From: Sphingobacterium bambusae | GTDB lineage: Bacteria > Bacteroidota > Bacteroidia > Sphingobacteriales > Sphingobacteriaceae | Direction: 5' to 3' | Assembly (NCBI RefSeq): GCF_033955345.1 | Contig: NZ_CP138332.1 | Location: 3,410,001-3,474,000 of the forward strand | DNA: 64,000 nt | Shown here: in pieces, positions 33,501 to 42,456 of the stretch | Layout of the letters: the number at the start of each line of letters is the position of its first letter | Numbering within the stretch: the stretch's first letter is position 1 | The notes under the pieces: model-generated | The model's input: only the letters and a program-made list of their open reading frames with translations | The model's database searches: none | Told to the model about the DNA's origin: nothing | Program-made: the position numbers and the translations under genes

Positions 33501-35003
33501 GTGTCTGTCGTTAAAAGATTTTTAGGTGATACTGCAGTCTATGGACTGTCCACGATTGTTTCACGTTTGCTCAATTTCGTGTTAACACCGCTATTTACGG
33601 CGAAATTCTCCGCATCGCTGTATGGTATCTTTACAAATGTCTATTCTTGGTCAGCATTTATCAACACATTCTTAGCCTTCGGGATGGAGACAACCTATTT
33701 CCGATATCTACAGAAAGTAGATGCTGAAGATCGACCTAAGGTTGCCAACAATACTTTTTTGATCACCCTTGTTACGGCTGTGACTTTTTTAGTGTGCTTA
33801 GTGTCGCTGCTGGATCCGATAGCATCTTGGTTTGGTCGGAAAGGGATGCAGCCCGTCGCGGACTACAAATTCTATGTGCTATCCATGGGATTTACCTTAG
33901 CTGCAGATGCGTTGGCGGTTGTTCCTTTTGCAAAATTGCGTTCTCAGAATAGGCCTATTCGCTACAGTGTATTGAAGTTTTGTAATATTTTGGTTTTTGT
34001 GGGCCTGAATATCATGTTTTTGATTGTTTTACCCTGGTTTTTGGGCAAGTATAGTGAATTCCAAACTTATTTTTCCTGGTTTCGCGAGGGCTGGTTGGGA
34101 TATGTTTTTCTTTCAAATTTTGTCGCTAGTATGGTTACATTAATTATGCTGATGCGAGATATGAAAGGGTTCAGGCTTCGGATGGATGTCAATATGGTGA
34201 GATCCATGCTATCCTACAGCTTGCCGATATTTGTTGCCAATGTTTCATTTATTATTAATGAACATCTAGATAAGATTTTGATGCCGAGCTTATTGCCTGA
34301 GCATATTGGTGAGCGCGATTTAGGTATTTATGGGGCAATCGGTAAGATTGCGATCTTCCTCAGTATTTTTGTTCAAGCGTTTAGGTTGGGGGCAGAGCCG
34401 TTTTTCTTTTCCTATGCAAAAAATGAAAATGCCCGAAAAACATATGCACTGATCATGGAATACTTCGTTATTGCCATGATGCTCGTCATGGTGGGACTAT
34501 CGATGAATATCGAGTGGTTAAAGTATTTTATCGAGGGGGGAAGCGCGAAAGAAACGGCGGAATATTGGTCAGGTATAGGCTACATTCCTATAATTTTATT
34601 TAACTACGTCTTGTTGGGCATATATATGAACCTTTCCGTTTGGTACAAGCTTTCTGATCAAACGAAATATGGTTTATATATTTCTGGTTTTGGGGCTATA
34701 GTTACAATTGTTTTGTGCTATCTAGCTATTCCACGTTGGAGTTATGTGGGGGCGATTTTCGTTACGTCTATCGCCTATGTTGTTATGTTGGCTTTGTCTT
34801 ACTACTGGGGGCAAAGAAACTATGCTATCCCGTACCGTGTAAAAAAGATTGGGATGCATATGTGTATAGGATCATTGCTAGTTTACTTGAATTATACTTT
34901 TTTTTACCGCAATGTGTGGTCCGGAAATGTTTTTCTTTTAGTATATATTGTTCTGATTTTTGTCTCTGAAAGAAAATTTGTCTCGAAAATATTTCAAACA
35001 TAA
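33501..35003 (+). CDS. polysaccharide/oligosaccharide flippase (MATE/MOP superfamily)
   Basis: 500 residues from a GTG start; about 12-14 hydrophobic helices spread along the chain (FTLAADALAVVPFAKLRSQN, IAIFLSIFVQAFRLGAEPFF are typical MOP segments). The N-terminal GDTAVYGLSTIVSRLLNFVL matches Wzx/lipopolysaccharide O-antigen flippase-like proteins. It would move undecaprenyl-linked glycans or a related lipid across the inner membrane. No glycosyltransferases are adjacent. Confidence 0.87.
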   Translation: MSVVKRFLGDTAVYGLSTIVSRLLNFVLTPLFTAKFSASLYGIFTNVYSWSAFINTFLAFGMETTYFRYLQKVDAEDRPKVANNTFLITLVTAVTFLVCLVSLLDPIASWFGRKGMQPVADYKFYVLSMGFTLAADALAVVPFAKLRSQNRPIRYSVLKFCNILVFVGLNIMFLIVLPWFLGKYSEFQTYFSWFREGWLGYVFLSNFVASMVTLIMLMRDMKGFRLRMDVNMVRSMLSYSLPIFVANVSFIINEHLDKILMPSLLPEHIGERDLGIYGAIGKIAIFLSIFVQAFRLGAEPFFFSYAKNENARKTYALIMEYFVIAMMLVMVGLSMNIEWLKYFIEGGSAKETAEYWSGIGYIPIILFNYVLLGIYMNLSVWYKLSDQTKYGLYISGFGAIVTIVLCYLAIPRWSYVGAIFVTSIAYVVMLALSYYWGQRNYAIPYRVKKIGMHMCIGSLLVYLNYTFFYRNVWSGNVFLLVYIVLIFVSERKFVSKIFQT

Positions 35004-35041
35004 GCGCTGGAAGGTCGGACTTGGGACTAGTTGTACTTTAA

Positions 35042-36040
35042 CTATGAAACGACCTCTTCTGCAAACTTATCATTAATTTCTTCGAGGACTTCCAATATCT
35101 CTTGATGATTTTGGAGTCCTACCAGTTGCATACGGTATTCTTTGAAGTTGGGAATACCTTTGAAGTAATTCGCATAATGCCTACGCATTTCGAATATGCC
35201 GGTCTTCTCGCCCTTCCATTCAATAGACTTTGTGAGGTGGGTTTTGCAAACCTCCACCCGCTCAGCGATAGTTGGCCCCTCCAATCTTTCGCCTGTTTGA
35301 AAGAAATGTTTTATCTCTCGGAATATCCATGGATATCCGATCGATGCGCGACCGATCATGATACCATCCACTTCAAACTCTTGACGCCAAGCTGCCGCTT
35401 TTTCCACCGAGTCTACATCGCCATTTCCAAAAATTGGGATTTTAACCCGCGGATTTTGTTTCACTTCGCGTATCATGCGCCAATCGGCCTGTCCTTTATA
35501 CATTTGGGCACGCGTGCGCCCGTGGATCGCCAAAGCCTTGATACCTATATCTTGAAGACGTTCGGCTACTTCGTAGATGTTTTTGGTATTGTCATCCCAG
35601 CCTAGTCGTGTTTTTACCGTCACCGGCAGATGCGTGGCCTCCACAACCGCCTTGGTCATAGCCACCATTTTGTCGACATCCTGTAAAAGCGATGATCCAG
35701 CTCCCTTACATACTACATTTTTTACAGGACAACCGTAATTGATGTCAATTAAATCCGGGTTGGCTAAAGTACATATTTCCGCAGACTGACGCATATGTGC
35801 GATATCCGATCCGAAGATCTGTATCCCGATAGGACGTTCGTATTCAAAGATGTCCAGTTTCTGTCTTGATTTTGCCGCATCGCGAATAAGGCCTTCAGAT
35901 GAAATGAACTCGGTATACATCATATCCACACCGTTCTGTTTACATACGTAACGGAATGGAGGGTCGCTCACATCTTCCATTGGTGCCAGCAACAGCGGGA
36001 ATTCCCCTAGATCAATATGTTCTCCTATCTTAACAGCCAT
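35042..36040 (-). CDS. dusB: tRNA-dihydrouridine synthase
   Basis: 332 residues. FMN-barrel motifs LLAPMEDVSDPPFRY, TEFISSEGLIRD, DINYGCPVKNVVCKGAGSSLL with the catalytic Cys, VTVKTRLGWDD, LAIHGRTRAQMYKG and GIMIGRASIGYPW, in the order of DusB. Reduces uridines in the tRNA D-loop. The ATG at 36040 is used; the frame would open with TTG 3 bp upstream. Confidence 0.94.
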   Translation of the reverse strand: MAVKIGEHIDLGEFPLLLAPMEDVSDPPFRYVCKQNGVDMMYTEFISSEGLIRDAAKSRQKLDIFEYERPIGIQIFGSDIAHMRQSAEICTLANPDLIDINYGCPVKNVVCKGAGSSLLQDVDKMVAMTKAVVEATHLPVTVKTRLGWDDNTKNIYEVAERLQDIGIKALAIHGRTRAQMYKGQADWRMIREVKQNPRVKIPIFGNGDVDSVEKAAAWRQEFEVDGIMIGRASIGYPWIFREIKHFFQTGERLEGPTIAERVEVCKTHLTKSIEWKGEKTGIFEMRRHYANYFKGIPNFKEYRMQLVGLQNHQEILEVLEEINDKFAEEVVS

Positions 36041-36089
36041 CAATCAATTTTTTACAAAGGTAAGAAAAAATTAAAATCGGAAAGGTTCT

Positions 36090-36665
36090 TTATGCTGTTC
36101 GCTTGAATGCGCAGCTATTCAGATGGTCATCTACCATGCCTACGGCCTGCATGAAAGCATAGCAAATGGTTGTTCCAAAGAATTTGATCCCTCGCTTTTT
36201 CAGGTCTTTGGCGATAGCGTCTGATTCCGCCGTGTGTGTGGCTGCAGACTTCATGTCATGCAGTGAATTGACCACAGAGCTGTTGCCAGGCATGAAGCTA
36301 TATAAATAGTTGTAGAACGATCCGAACTCTTGTTGTATGGCCATGAAAATCTGTGCGTTTTTTACGGTGGCCTCTATTTTTCCTCGGTGTCGGATAATGC
36401 CGCTATCCTGGACCAATTCTTCGATTTTTTCGGGACCATATTGTGCGACAGCGCGGTAATCGAAATCGCTAAAAGCCTCGCGGTATCCCTCTCTGCGACG
36501 CAGGATCGTGATCCAACTAAGTCCAGCCTGTGCCGATTCCAGCACTAGAAACTCAAAGAGCGTTTTATCGTCGCTTACCGGTTTGCCCCACTCTTCGTCG
36601 TGGTATTTCACATAGAGTTCATCGGTTCCACACCAAGGGCAACGGATCTGTTCGGCTTGCTTCAT
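36090..36665 (-). CDS. tag: DNA-3-methyladenine glycosylase I
   Basis: 191 residues. N-terminal CPWCGTDELYVKYHDEEWG contains the first zinc Cys and His, ESAQAGLSWITILRRREGYR contains the catalytic pocket, and FFGTTICYAFMQAVGMVDDHL with C-terminal Cys/His completes the HhH/zinc-snap protein. Removes 3-methyladenine from DNA. Confidence 0.95.
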   Translation of the reverse strand: MKQAEQIRCPWCGTDELYVKYHDEEWGKPVSDDKTLFEFLVLESAQAGLSWITILRRREGYREAFSDFDYRAVAQYGPEKIEELVQDSGIIRHRGKIEATVKNAQIFMAIQQEFGSFYNYLYSFMPGNSSVVNSLHDMKSAATHTAESDAIAKDLKKRGIKFFGTTICYAFMQAVGMVDDHLNSCAFKRTA

Positions 36666-36729
36666 GTTTTTCGTTTTTTAGCTTGATAATATTATCCTAA
36701 CTTTACGGCAAAGTAAGCAAAATTTTTAC

Positions 36730-37653
36730 ATGTATTGGTTGAAACGTATCGTATTCAGTAGTCTATTTTGTGTGGTTTCGCTGCTCGGCGTTTGCCAGGT
36801 AGATTCAGTCGATAGGAAAATCGTAGTAGATAGTATAGCGGCCAATGAGCTTCATCTGGATACCTTCAACTATGTTTATCCGCCTGAAGATAGGCCCCAT
36901 GAATTGCTACAGCGCTTTCTTGCTGAAATTGAATTGCGTAGTGTCAGTTTAGAGAAAAGCTTGGCTTTTGGCAAAGAAAAAGGCGCTTTGGCGAGTGTAC
37001 AGGGCATGGAAAAATCTGGGCGTCCTACTTGGGTTTTGCTTAGTGTTTTTGGATTGTTTCTGGCGGTCGGTATTGTTCGTTTGCTTTTTCCGGGCGACTT
37101 TGCTATGATTGTGCAGGCCTACTACAGCGAACGTACCCTGCAGCAAATTAGCAAGGAAGATAATATGCTCACCTCTTGGCCATACATTCTGCTTTACTTG
37201 ATTTTTAGCTTGGCTTTGGGCTTGTTCATTTTGCTCCTAGATTCAGCTTTTTTGCACCATGATGCGCTAAATTGGAACAACTACCTGCGCACGACGGCAG
37301 TTGTAGGCTTACTGTTTATTTTAAAAATTATCTTAATTCGCTTTATATCATTTGTATTTGAAATCGGTCGGGTTGTCCGTGAATACGTGACGGTTTTGTA
37401 TCTTGTTTATTTCAATAGCATGTTGTTTCTCATGCCCATGCTGTTGGCTGTTACATTGATACCGGCGAACTATTTTAAATTTGTGTTAATTTTATTTAGC
37501 GTGGTTGTGGCTATGTTGTTTATTTATAGGTTTTTGAGGACAGCTTTCCGTCTTTTTGGTAATCTTAAGTTTTCGGTTTTTTATTTAATTCTGTATCTTT
37601 GCGCACTCGAAGTAGCGCCGATTTTGATATTGGTAAAAACATTGAGCAATTAA
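36730..37653 (+). CDS. DUF4271 membrane protein
   Basis: 307 residues. A signal-like N-terminus (FSSLFCVVSLLGVCQ), a ~60-residue extracytoplasmic stretch, then about six to seven hydrophobic segments from ~100 to the end. The arrangement directly upstream of hemD is the one known for DUF4271 proteins of Bacteroidota, but the molecular function is not established. Its end lies 11 bp before the hemD start, so the two are probably cotranscribed. Confidence 0.75.
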   Translation: MYWLKRIVFSSLFCVVSLLGVCQVDSVDRKIVVDSIAANELHLDTFNYVYPPEDRPHELLQRFLAEIELRSVSLEKSLAFGKEKGALASVQGMEKSGRPTWVLLSVFGLFLAVGIVRLLFPGDFAMIVQAYYSERTLQQISKEDNMLTSWPYILLYLIFSLALGLFILLLDSAFLHHDALNWNNYLRTTAVVGLLFILKIILIRFISFVFEIGRVVREYVTVLYLVYFNSMLFLMPMLLAVTLIPANYFKFVLILFSVVVAMLFIYRFLRTAFRLFGNLKFSVFYLILYLCALEVAPILILVKTLSN

Positions 37654-37664
37654 AAAAATTGAAT

Positions 37665-38432
37665 ATGCAAGTAGATGTAGCAAGAGCTAAGAAGGTAAAG
37701 AGCATTTTAGTTACGTTGCCAAAACCTGAAAATGACAAGTCTCCTTATTTTAACTTGGCGGATAAATATAACCTGAAACTAGATTTTAGAGGGTTTATCC
37801 ACGTGGAAGGCGTTCCTGCTAGGGACGTTCGTAAGGACAAGGTGAACTTTTCTGATTTTTCTGCCGTGATTTTTACCAGTAAAAATGCCGTTGACCATTT
37901 CTTTCGCGTGTGTGAGGAAATGCGCTATGAGGTGTCTGCCGAAATGAAGTATTTCTGTATCTCGGAAACCATTGCCCTGTACCTTCAAAAATATATTCAA
38001 TACCGTAAACGCAAGATTTTCTTTGGTAAGCAAACTGCCAAAGATCTCGAAGAGGTGCTGAAGAAACATAGCAAAGAAAAATTTCTGTTTCCTTGTTCTG
38101 ATGTGGCTAATGAAGAAACCCAAAAATGGTTACAGGACAATGGCTATAACTTTACGCCGGCCGTTCTTTTTCGTACGGTAATCAGTGATATCAAAGATTT
38201 GGAAGATGTCTTTTATGACGTAATTGTGTTCTTCAGTCCGTCAAGTGTGCAGTCTTTGTACGAAAACTTCCCTGACTTTAAACAAAACAATACGCGCATC
38301 GCTGCTTTTGGAGCAACTACCCAGCAAGAGTTGTTGAAGCATGATTTGATCCTTGATATTCCCGCACCAACGCCGGAAGCTCCCAGTATGACGATGGCCG
38401 TTGAGCAATACATCAAGCAAGTGAATAAGTAA
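37665..38432 (+). CDS. hemD: uroporphyrinogen-III synthase
   Basis: 255 residues from MQVDVARAKKVKSIL; the longer frame from 37599 overlaps the DUF4271 end and is not needed. HemD features: ILVTLPKPENDKSPY at the N-terminus, VIFTSKNAVDHFF, FCISETIALYLQKY, FLFPCSDVANEE, and the domain-1 return VFFSPSSVQSLYENF followed by RIAAFGATTQQELLKH. It cyclises hydroxymethylbilane in haem synthesis. Sequence conservation in this family is weak, so the call leans on pattern and neighbour. Confidence 0.82.
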   Translation: MQVDVARAKKVKSILVTLPKPENDKSPYFNLADKYNLKLDFRGFIHVEGVPARDVRKDKVNFSDFSAVIFTSKNAVDHFFRVCEEMRYEVSAEMKYFCISETIALYLQKYIQYRKRKIFFGKQTAKDLEEVLKKHSKEKFLFPCSDVANEETQKWLQDNGYNFTPAVLFRTVISDIKDLEDVFYDVIVFFSPSSVQSLYENFPDFKQNNTRIAAFGATTQQELLKHDLILDIPAPTPEAPSMTMAVEQYIKQVNK

Positions 38433-38456
38433 AAACAGGTGAAATCCTATATATAG

Positions 38457-38489
38457 AAAGGGTTGGAAGTTTTTCCAACCCTTTTTTTT
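38457..38489. terminator. intrinsic terminator after hemD
   Basis: 12-bp perfect stem AAAGGGTTGGAA (38457-38468) with TTCCAACCCTTT (38473-38484), tetraloop GTTT, T8 run on the plus strand and A-rich start giving T-rich end on the other strand as well. Confidence 0.9.
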
Positions 38490-38498
38490 TGATCATTA

Positions 38499-38648
38499 CT
38501 TACCGGTATAGGTGTGATGCTCGTTGATGAATGGTTTTTTATTTAGATTTTCTGCGTTTACGATTTTAACCGCTGTTCGTGGCGGCGGAAAATCATATAC
38601 CTTATGGAATAAAAATGATTCTTGCGATATGCTATACTTTTTGTTCAT
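38499..38648 (-). CDS. possible small hypothetical protein (about 50 residues)
   Basis: In the 38.49-38.75 kb gap both strands carry short overlapping ORFs. The minus-strand frame from the inner ATG reads MNKKYSISQESFLFHKVYDF and ends KKPFINEHHTYTGK close to the terminator. It has no signal peptide and no recognisable domain. Its composition is more protein-like than the plus-strand frame, but neither has supporting features. Coordinates are approximate. Confidence 0.2.
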
Positions 38649-38822
38649 AGTGCACTTTTTTGAGAACAAAATCAAATACTTCTCAAGGTGTGACATCTCG
38701 CGAAACGTTCATTGGGTGGATCGCGATACTCCGCCGGTCTAATTTCTCTTCAGCTTAGTTGTCGTTTCGTGGCTCCAATTTGATAAAATGCACTTTCCTT
38801 CGCTTAAATTCTAAAAAAGGAA

Positions 38823-38854
38823 TTGTACTAATCAATTGTTTATTTATATCTTTA
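38823..38854 (+). promoter_or_regulatory. candidate promoter of the gldKLMN operon
   Basis: A TTG (38823-38825) and TATCTTTA (38847-38854, one mismatch to TAnnTTTG) with 21 bp between, 38 bp upstream of the gldK ATG. The rest of the 38.7-38.89 kb gap shows nothing else. Confidence 0.4.
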
Positions 38855-38891
38855 GGAGATTTTTACACTGAAAAACAGACATCACACGCCT

Positions 38892-40181
38892 ATGAGATTG
38901 CATCGATACCACGTATTGGTTGTGTTAATTCTTTGCCTGACAACGCTTTTTAGCTGTAAGGGGCCGACGAATTCCGGTGAATTGGTCGGTGTAAGGCTTA
39001 ATAAATTGAAAGCAAATAAGACACCTCATGGCATGGTTTTGATCCCTGGTGGCACATTTATCATGGGCCAATCCGATGAGGACATTACTTTTTCGCAAAC
39101 CGCCCAAAACAGGCAAGTAACCATCGCTTCGTTTTATATGGATGACACAGAGATATCGAATAGCGAATACCGGCAATTTGTAAATTGGGTGCGTGATTCC
39201 ATCCTTATTACCAATTTTTTAGCGGATGACAGTTATTTTGTACAAGGTAATAATGATGAGCGATATATCGATTGGAAAAAAGTGAACAGCAATTCGCCTT
39301 GGAGCATGAAGGACCAAGCCGTTCGAGATCGTTTATCCAGCATGTACTATCAAGGCGAAGATCGTATTTTTGGTAAGAATGAACTGGATGTACGCCTGTT
39401 AAAATATCATTTTGAATGGTTCGACCTTCGTGCGGCCACCGCTGCTCGAGGCGATCGTAGCCGCTCCCGCTCGGAGTTTATCATGCGCGATACGATGTTG
39501 ATCTATCCGGATACCACCGTTTGGTTGAACGATTTCAGTTATGCACAGAATGAACCCATGGTAGAAGGTTATTTTTCACATCCCTCGTTTGACGACTACC
39601 CCGTTGTGGGCGTAACCTGGCGACAAGCACAGGCATTTAATACTTGGCGCACACGCTTATTCAACAATGCTGCCGCTTCCAACAAGCAAATGGAACGTTT
39701 ACCTTATCAATTGCCTTCGGAGGCCGAATGGGAATATGCCGCCCGTGGTGGAAAAGTAGGGATGCAGTTCCCTTGGGGAGGTCCTACAGCACGTAACGCC
39801 AAAGGGTGCCTGATGGCGAACTTTAAACCCGGACGTGGAAATTACATGGATGATGGCGCTGCTTATACCGCGCCAGTTTATTCCTACTGGCCTAATGATT
39901 TTGGACTATATAACATGGCCGGTAATGTCGCCGAATGGACACAGTCGAGTTATAATGAATCCGCAAATTCTTTTGTGCACGATATGAACCCGACCTACAC
40001 CTATCATGCGAAGGCTTCCGATCACGAAACATTAAAACGAAAAGTGATCCGCGGTGGTTCTTGGAAAGATGTGGGTTTCTTTCTGCAAAACGGAGCTCGT
40101 CAATATGAGTATCAGGATACAGCTAAATCCTACATCGGTTTTCGCTCGGTGACCCGCTACGTGGGCGTGGCGAATCGATAG
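38892..40181 (+). CDS. gldK: GldK, type IX secretion lipoprotein
   Basis: 429 residues. Lipoprotein signal (LVVLILCLTTLFSCKGP) followed by a sulfatase-modifying-factor (FGE-sulfatase) fold: MVLIPGGTFIMGQSDEDITF, SFYMDDTEISNSEYRQFVNW, DDYPVVGVTWRQAQAFNTWR, LPSEAEWEYAARGGK, YNMAGNVAEWTQSSYNE, and VIRGGSWKD. GldK/PorK with GldN/PorN forms the periplasmic ring anchored to the outer membrane in the type IX secretion and gliding apparatus. It is the first gene of gldKLMN here. Confidence 0.95.
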   Translation: MRLHRYHVLVVLILCLTTLFSCKGPTNSGELVGVRLNKLKANKTPHGMVLIPGGTFIMGQSDEDITFSQTAQNRQVTIASFYMDDTEISNSEYRQFVNWVRDSILITNFLADDSYFVQGNNDERYIDWKKVNSNSPWSMKDQAVRDRLSSMYYQGEDRIFGKNELDVRLLKYHFEWFDLRAATAARGDRSRSRSEFIMRDTMLIYPDTTVWLNDFSYAQNEPMVEGYFSHPSFDDYPVVGVTWRQAQAFNTWRTRLFNNAAASNKQMERLPYQLPSEAEWEYAARGGKVGMQFPWGGPTARNAKGCLMANFKPGRGNYMDDGAAYTAPVYSYWPNDFGLYNMAGNVAEWTQSSYNESANSFVHDMNPTYTYHAKASDHETLKRKVIRGGSWKDVGFFLQNGARQYEYQDTAKSYIGFRSVTRYVGVANR

Positions 40182-40220
40182 TTATCATAATCAACTTATA
40201 CTTTATAGATCTAACTAAAC

Positions 40221-40865
40221 ATGGCAAAGAAAAGAAAATTTAAACTGGGTATCAACACGTTGATCAACTGGGGAGCAACGGTGGTGATTATAGGGTTGAT
40301 GTTTAAAATTCTTCATTTCAAGGGAGGAGAGTGGATGATCGGAATCGGCCTTGCCGTAGAAGCATTGCTATTCTTTATCATGGGCTTTATGCAATCTGAA
40401 CCAGAACCTGATTGGACAAGGGTTTATCCGGAGTTGGATGAGGATTTTCGCGGCGAATTGCCACAACGCTCGACTGCATTGCCTGCCTTGGCGCAACCCC
40501 TGGCGGTCGGTAATACTGCCGCGCTGGACAAACTATTGCAGGATGCTAGAATTGATGAAAATTTAATCGGTAATCTTGGTGACGGACTGCGTACTTTCGG
40601 TGATAAAGTCGCGTCGATAGGTAAGGTGGCTGATACGGCCGCTGCAACGAATCAGTTTGCTGATAAACTGAATGCCGCCTCCACGGGCGCAGCGCAGCTA
40701 AGCCATGCTTTCGAGCGTGCTGCAGCTGATTTGCAGACGTTCAATGATTCTTCCGCAGATATGCAACAATTTAAGGAACAAGTAAGCACGTTCAACAAAA
40801 ACCTGAGTTCGCTGAATGCGATCTATGGTAACATGTTGTCGGCGATGAATACCAATCGCGCGTAG
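40221..40865 (+). CDS. gldL: GldL, type IX secretion motor protein
   Basis: 214 residues. Two N-terminal transmembrane helices (about 11-30 and 38-58) with WGATVVIIGLMFKILHFKGGEW between, and Glu47 in the second helix (GLAVEALLFFIMG), the position of the conserved proton-channel Glu of GldL/PorL. The rest is a cytoplasmic helical region with many Ala/Asp heptads. With GldM it forms the proton-driven motor that powers type IX secretion and gliding. The ATG overlaps a TAACTAAACA box also seen before the susC genes. Confidence 0.95.
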   Translation: MAKKRKFKLGINTLINWGATVVIIGLMFKILHFKGGEWMIGIGLAVEALLFFIMGFMQSEPEPDWTRVYPELDEDFRGELPQRSTALPALAQPLAVGNTAALDKLLQDARIDENLIGNLGDGLRTFGDKVASIGKVADTAAATNQFADKLNAASTGAAQLSHAFERAAADLQTFNDSSADMQQFKEQVSTFNKNLSSLNAIYGNMLSAMNTNRA

Positions 40866-40910
40866 CCTTGGGAATTACTCATTGTTCTTATTTATTGATG
40901 AAGACATATT

Positions 40911-42437
40911 ATGGCAGGTAAGAAAGAGACGCCGAGACAGCGGATGATCGGAATTTTATATTTGGTGTTGCTGGGTTTGGTAGCACTCAATGTAAGTGAT
41001 TCTATTTTGGACGCTTTTAAAAACCTTGGCAATAGTTTAGGCACGTCCACACAAAATACACAGGCAGGGATCGACAACATGTTTCTGGCTTTTCGGGAAA
41101 CCAAGTTGAAGGAGAATCCCGAACGGGCCCAGCCTATCCTTGACAAGGCGGAGCAGGCACAGGCACTGGTGCAGAAATTAACAAATAAAGTGAAAGAACT
41201 CAATACGCTGCTCACTAGCGAAGGCGGGGGCATGGATGAGGAAACCGGCGATGTTAAATACCGCGGATCTACCGATATATCGGCACGCCTGATGATCAAT
41301 GAAGGACGCGGTAAAGAATTACGCGATCTTGTGTCGGCAACGAAGATTGCATTGCTCAAGCTGACGAACAATGAGGTGGGCCTAACGCTCGATGCAGATG
41401 ACCCTGCTGCAAGGGCTGGTATCAAGAAAACTTGGGAAGAGGCTAACTTTGGAGACGGTATACCGTTGACTGCAGCCATCACCGCATTGGAGAAAATAAA
41501 CGCAGATGCAAAAAATGCGGAATCAGCGGTGGTAAAACATATTTTTGGGAAGATGGACCAAGCCGTGGTGAACCTTGACAAATTCGCTGCAGTTGCCGTG
41601 GCGCCGACATCCTACCTGATTCAAGGACAACCCTACACGGCAAAGGTATTCTTGACGGCCTATGATTCGAAAGCAAGTCCACAGATAACAGTTGGCGGAA
41701 GTAGCCTTCCTGTTAGTGATGGACAAGGTCTTTATCAAGTGAATACCGGTTCGCCGGGAGTGTTTACCTGGCAAGGAACAATACGTGTGCAGCAAACCGA
41801 TGGTAGCGTGAAAACCTATCAAACCGAGCCCATGACTTATCAGGTGGCAAAGCCTTCGGCAGTCGTTTCTCCCGATGCGATGAATGTGCTTTATATTGGT
41901 GTCGACAATCCCATATCGGTTTCTGCTCCCGGTATTGCTAGCGAGAATTTGGATGTGTCAGGAACAGGGGTCTCTATAAGCAAGACGGCGGGCGGGCGTT
42001 ATATCGCCCGCGTCAGCAATGCTGGTGAGGCTACGGTGAATGTTTTGGCTCGGGTAGACGGCAAAGCACAACAAATAGGAAGTTCAAAATTTAGAGTCAA
42101 ACGTATTCCAAAGCCCACAGCACGTGTTGCAGGAAAAACAGGGGGACGCATTTCGGCTGCGCAGTTGCGTGGACAGAATGTGGTATCGGCGTCCCTGGAC
42201 AATTTTGAATTTGATGCTAAATTTAAAATATCGAAATTTAACATGTATATCGCGAAACCGAGGGTTGATCCGATAGGGCCTTATCAAGCTGCTGGCTCCT
42301 CGTTTTCTGCGCAGATGAAGACCGGTTTGGGCGGTGTGACGGCTGGATCAGTGGTCATGATATACGATATTGTTGGGGTAGGCCCCGATGGTGTTGCTCA
42401 AAACTTGGATCCGATCACGTTCCAAGTAACGAATTAG
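40911..42437 (+). CDS. gldM: GldM, type IX secretion motor protein
   Basis: 508 residues. N-terminus MAGKKETPRQRMIGILYLVLL is the invariant GldM/PorM start, with a single transmembrane helix at ~13-32 and LNVSDSILDAF right after. The periplasmic part is a helical domain (to ~220) followed by beta-sandwich domains (SYLIQGQPYTAKVFLTAYDS to the C-terminal VGVGPDGVAQNLDPITFQV). The TM helix pairs with the GldL helices, and the shaft reaches to the GldKN ring. Confidence 0.95.
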   Translation: MAGKKETPRQRMIGILYLVLLGLVALNVSDSILDAFKNLGNSLGTSTQNTQAGIDNMFLAFRETKLKENPERAQPILDKAEQAQALVQKLTNKVKELNTLLTSEGGGMDEETGDVKYRGSTDISARLMINEGRGKELRDLVSATKIALLKLTNNEVGLTLDADDPAARAGIKKTWEEANFGDGIPLTAAITALEKINADAKNAESAVVKHIFGKMDQAVVNLDKFAAVAVAPTSYLIQGQPYTAKVFLTAYDSKASPQITVGGSSLPVSDGQGLYQVNTGSPGVFTWQGTIRVQQTDGSVKTYQTEPMTYQVAKPSAVVSPDAMNVLYIGVDNPISVSAPGIASENLDVSGTGVSISKTAGGRYIARVSNAGEATVNVLARVDGKAQQIGSSKFRVKRIPKPTARVAGKTGGRISAAQLRGQNVVSASLDNFEFDAKFKISKFNMYIAKPRVDPIGPYQAAGSSFSAQMKTGLGGVTAGSVVMIYDIVGVGPDGVAQNLDPITFQVTN

Positions 42438-42456
42438 ACTGAAAAAATTTGGTGAA

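Noticed and set aside
38524..38742. 72-codon plus-strand ORF before gldK
   Set aside because: Overlaps another open frame, no conserved motif; the Walker-like GGGKS is not followed by a P-loop fold.
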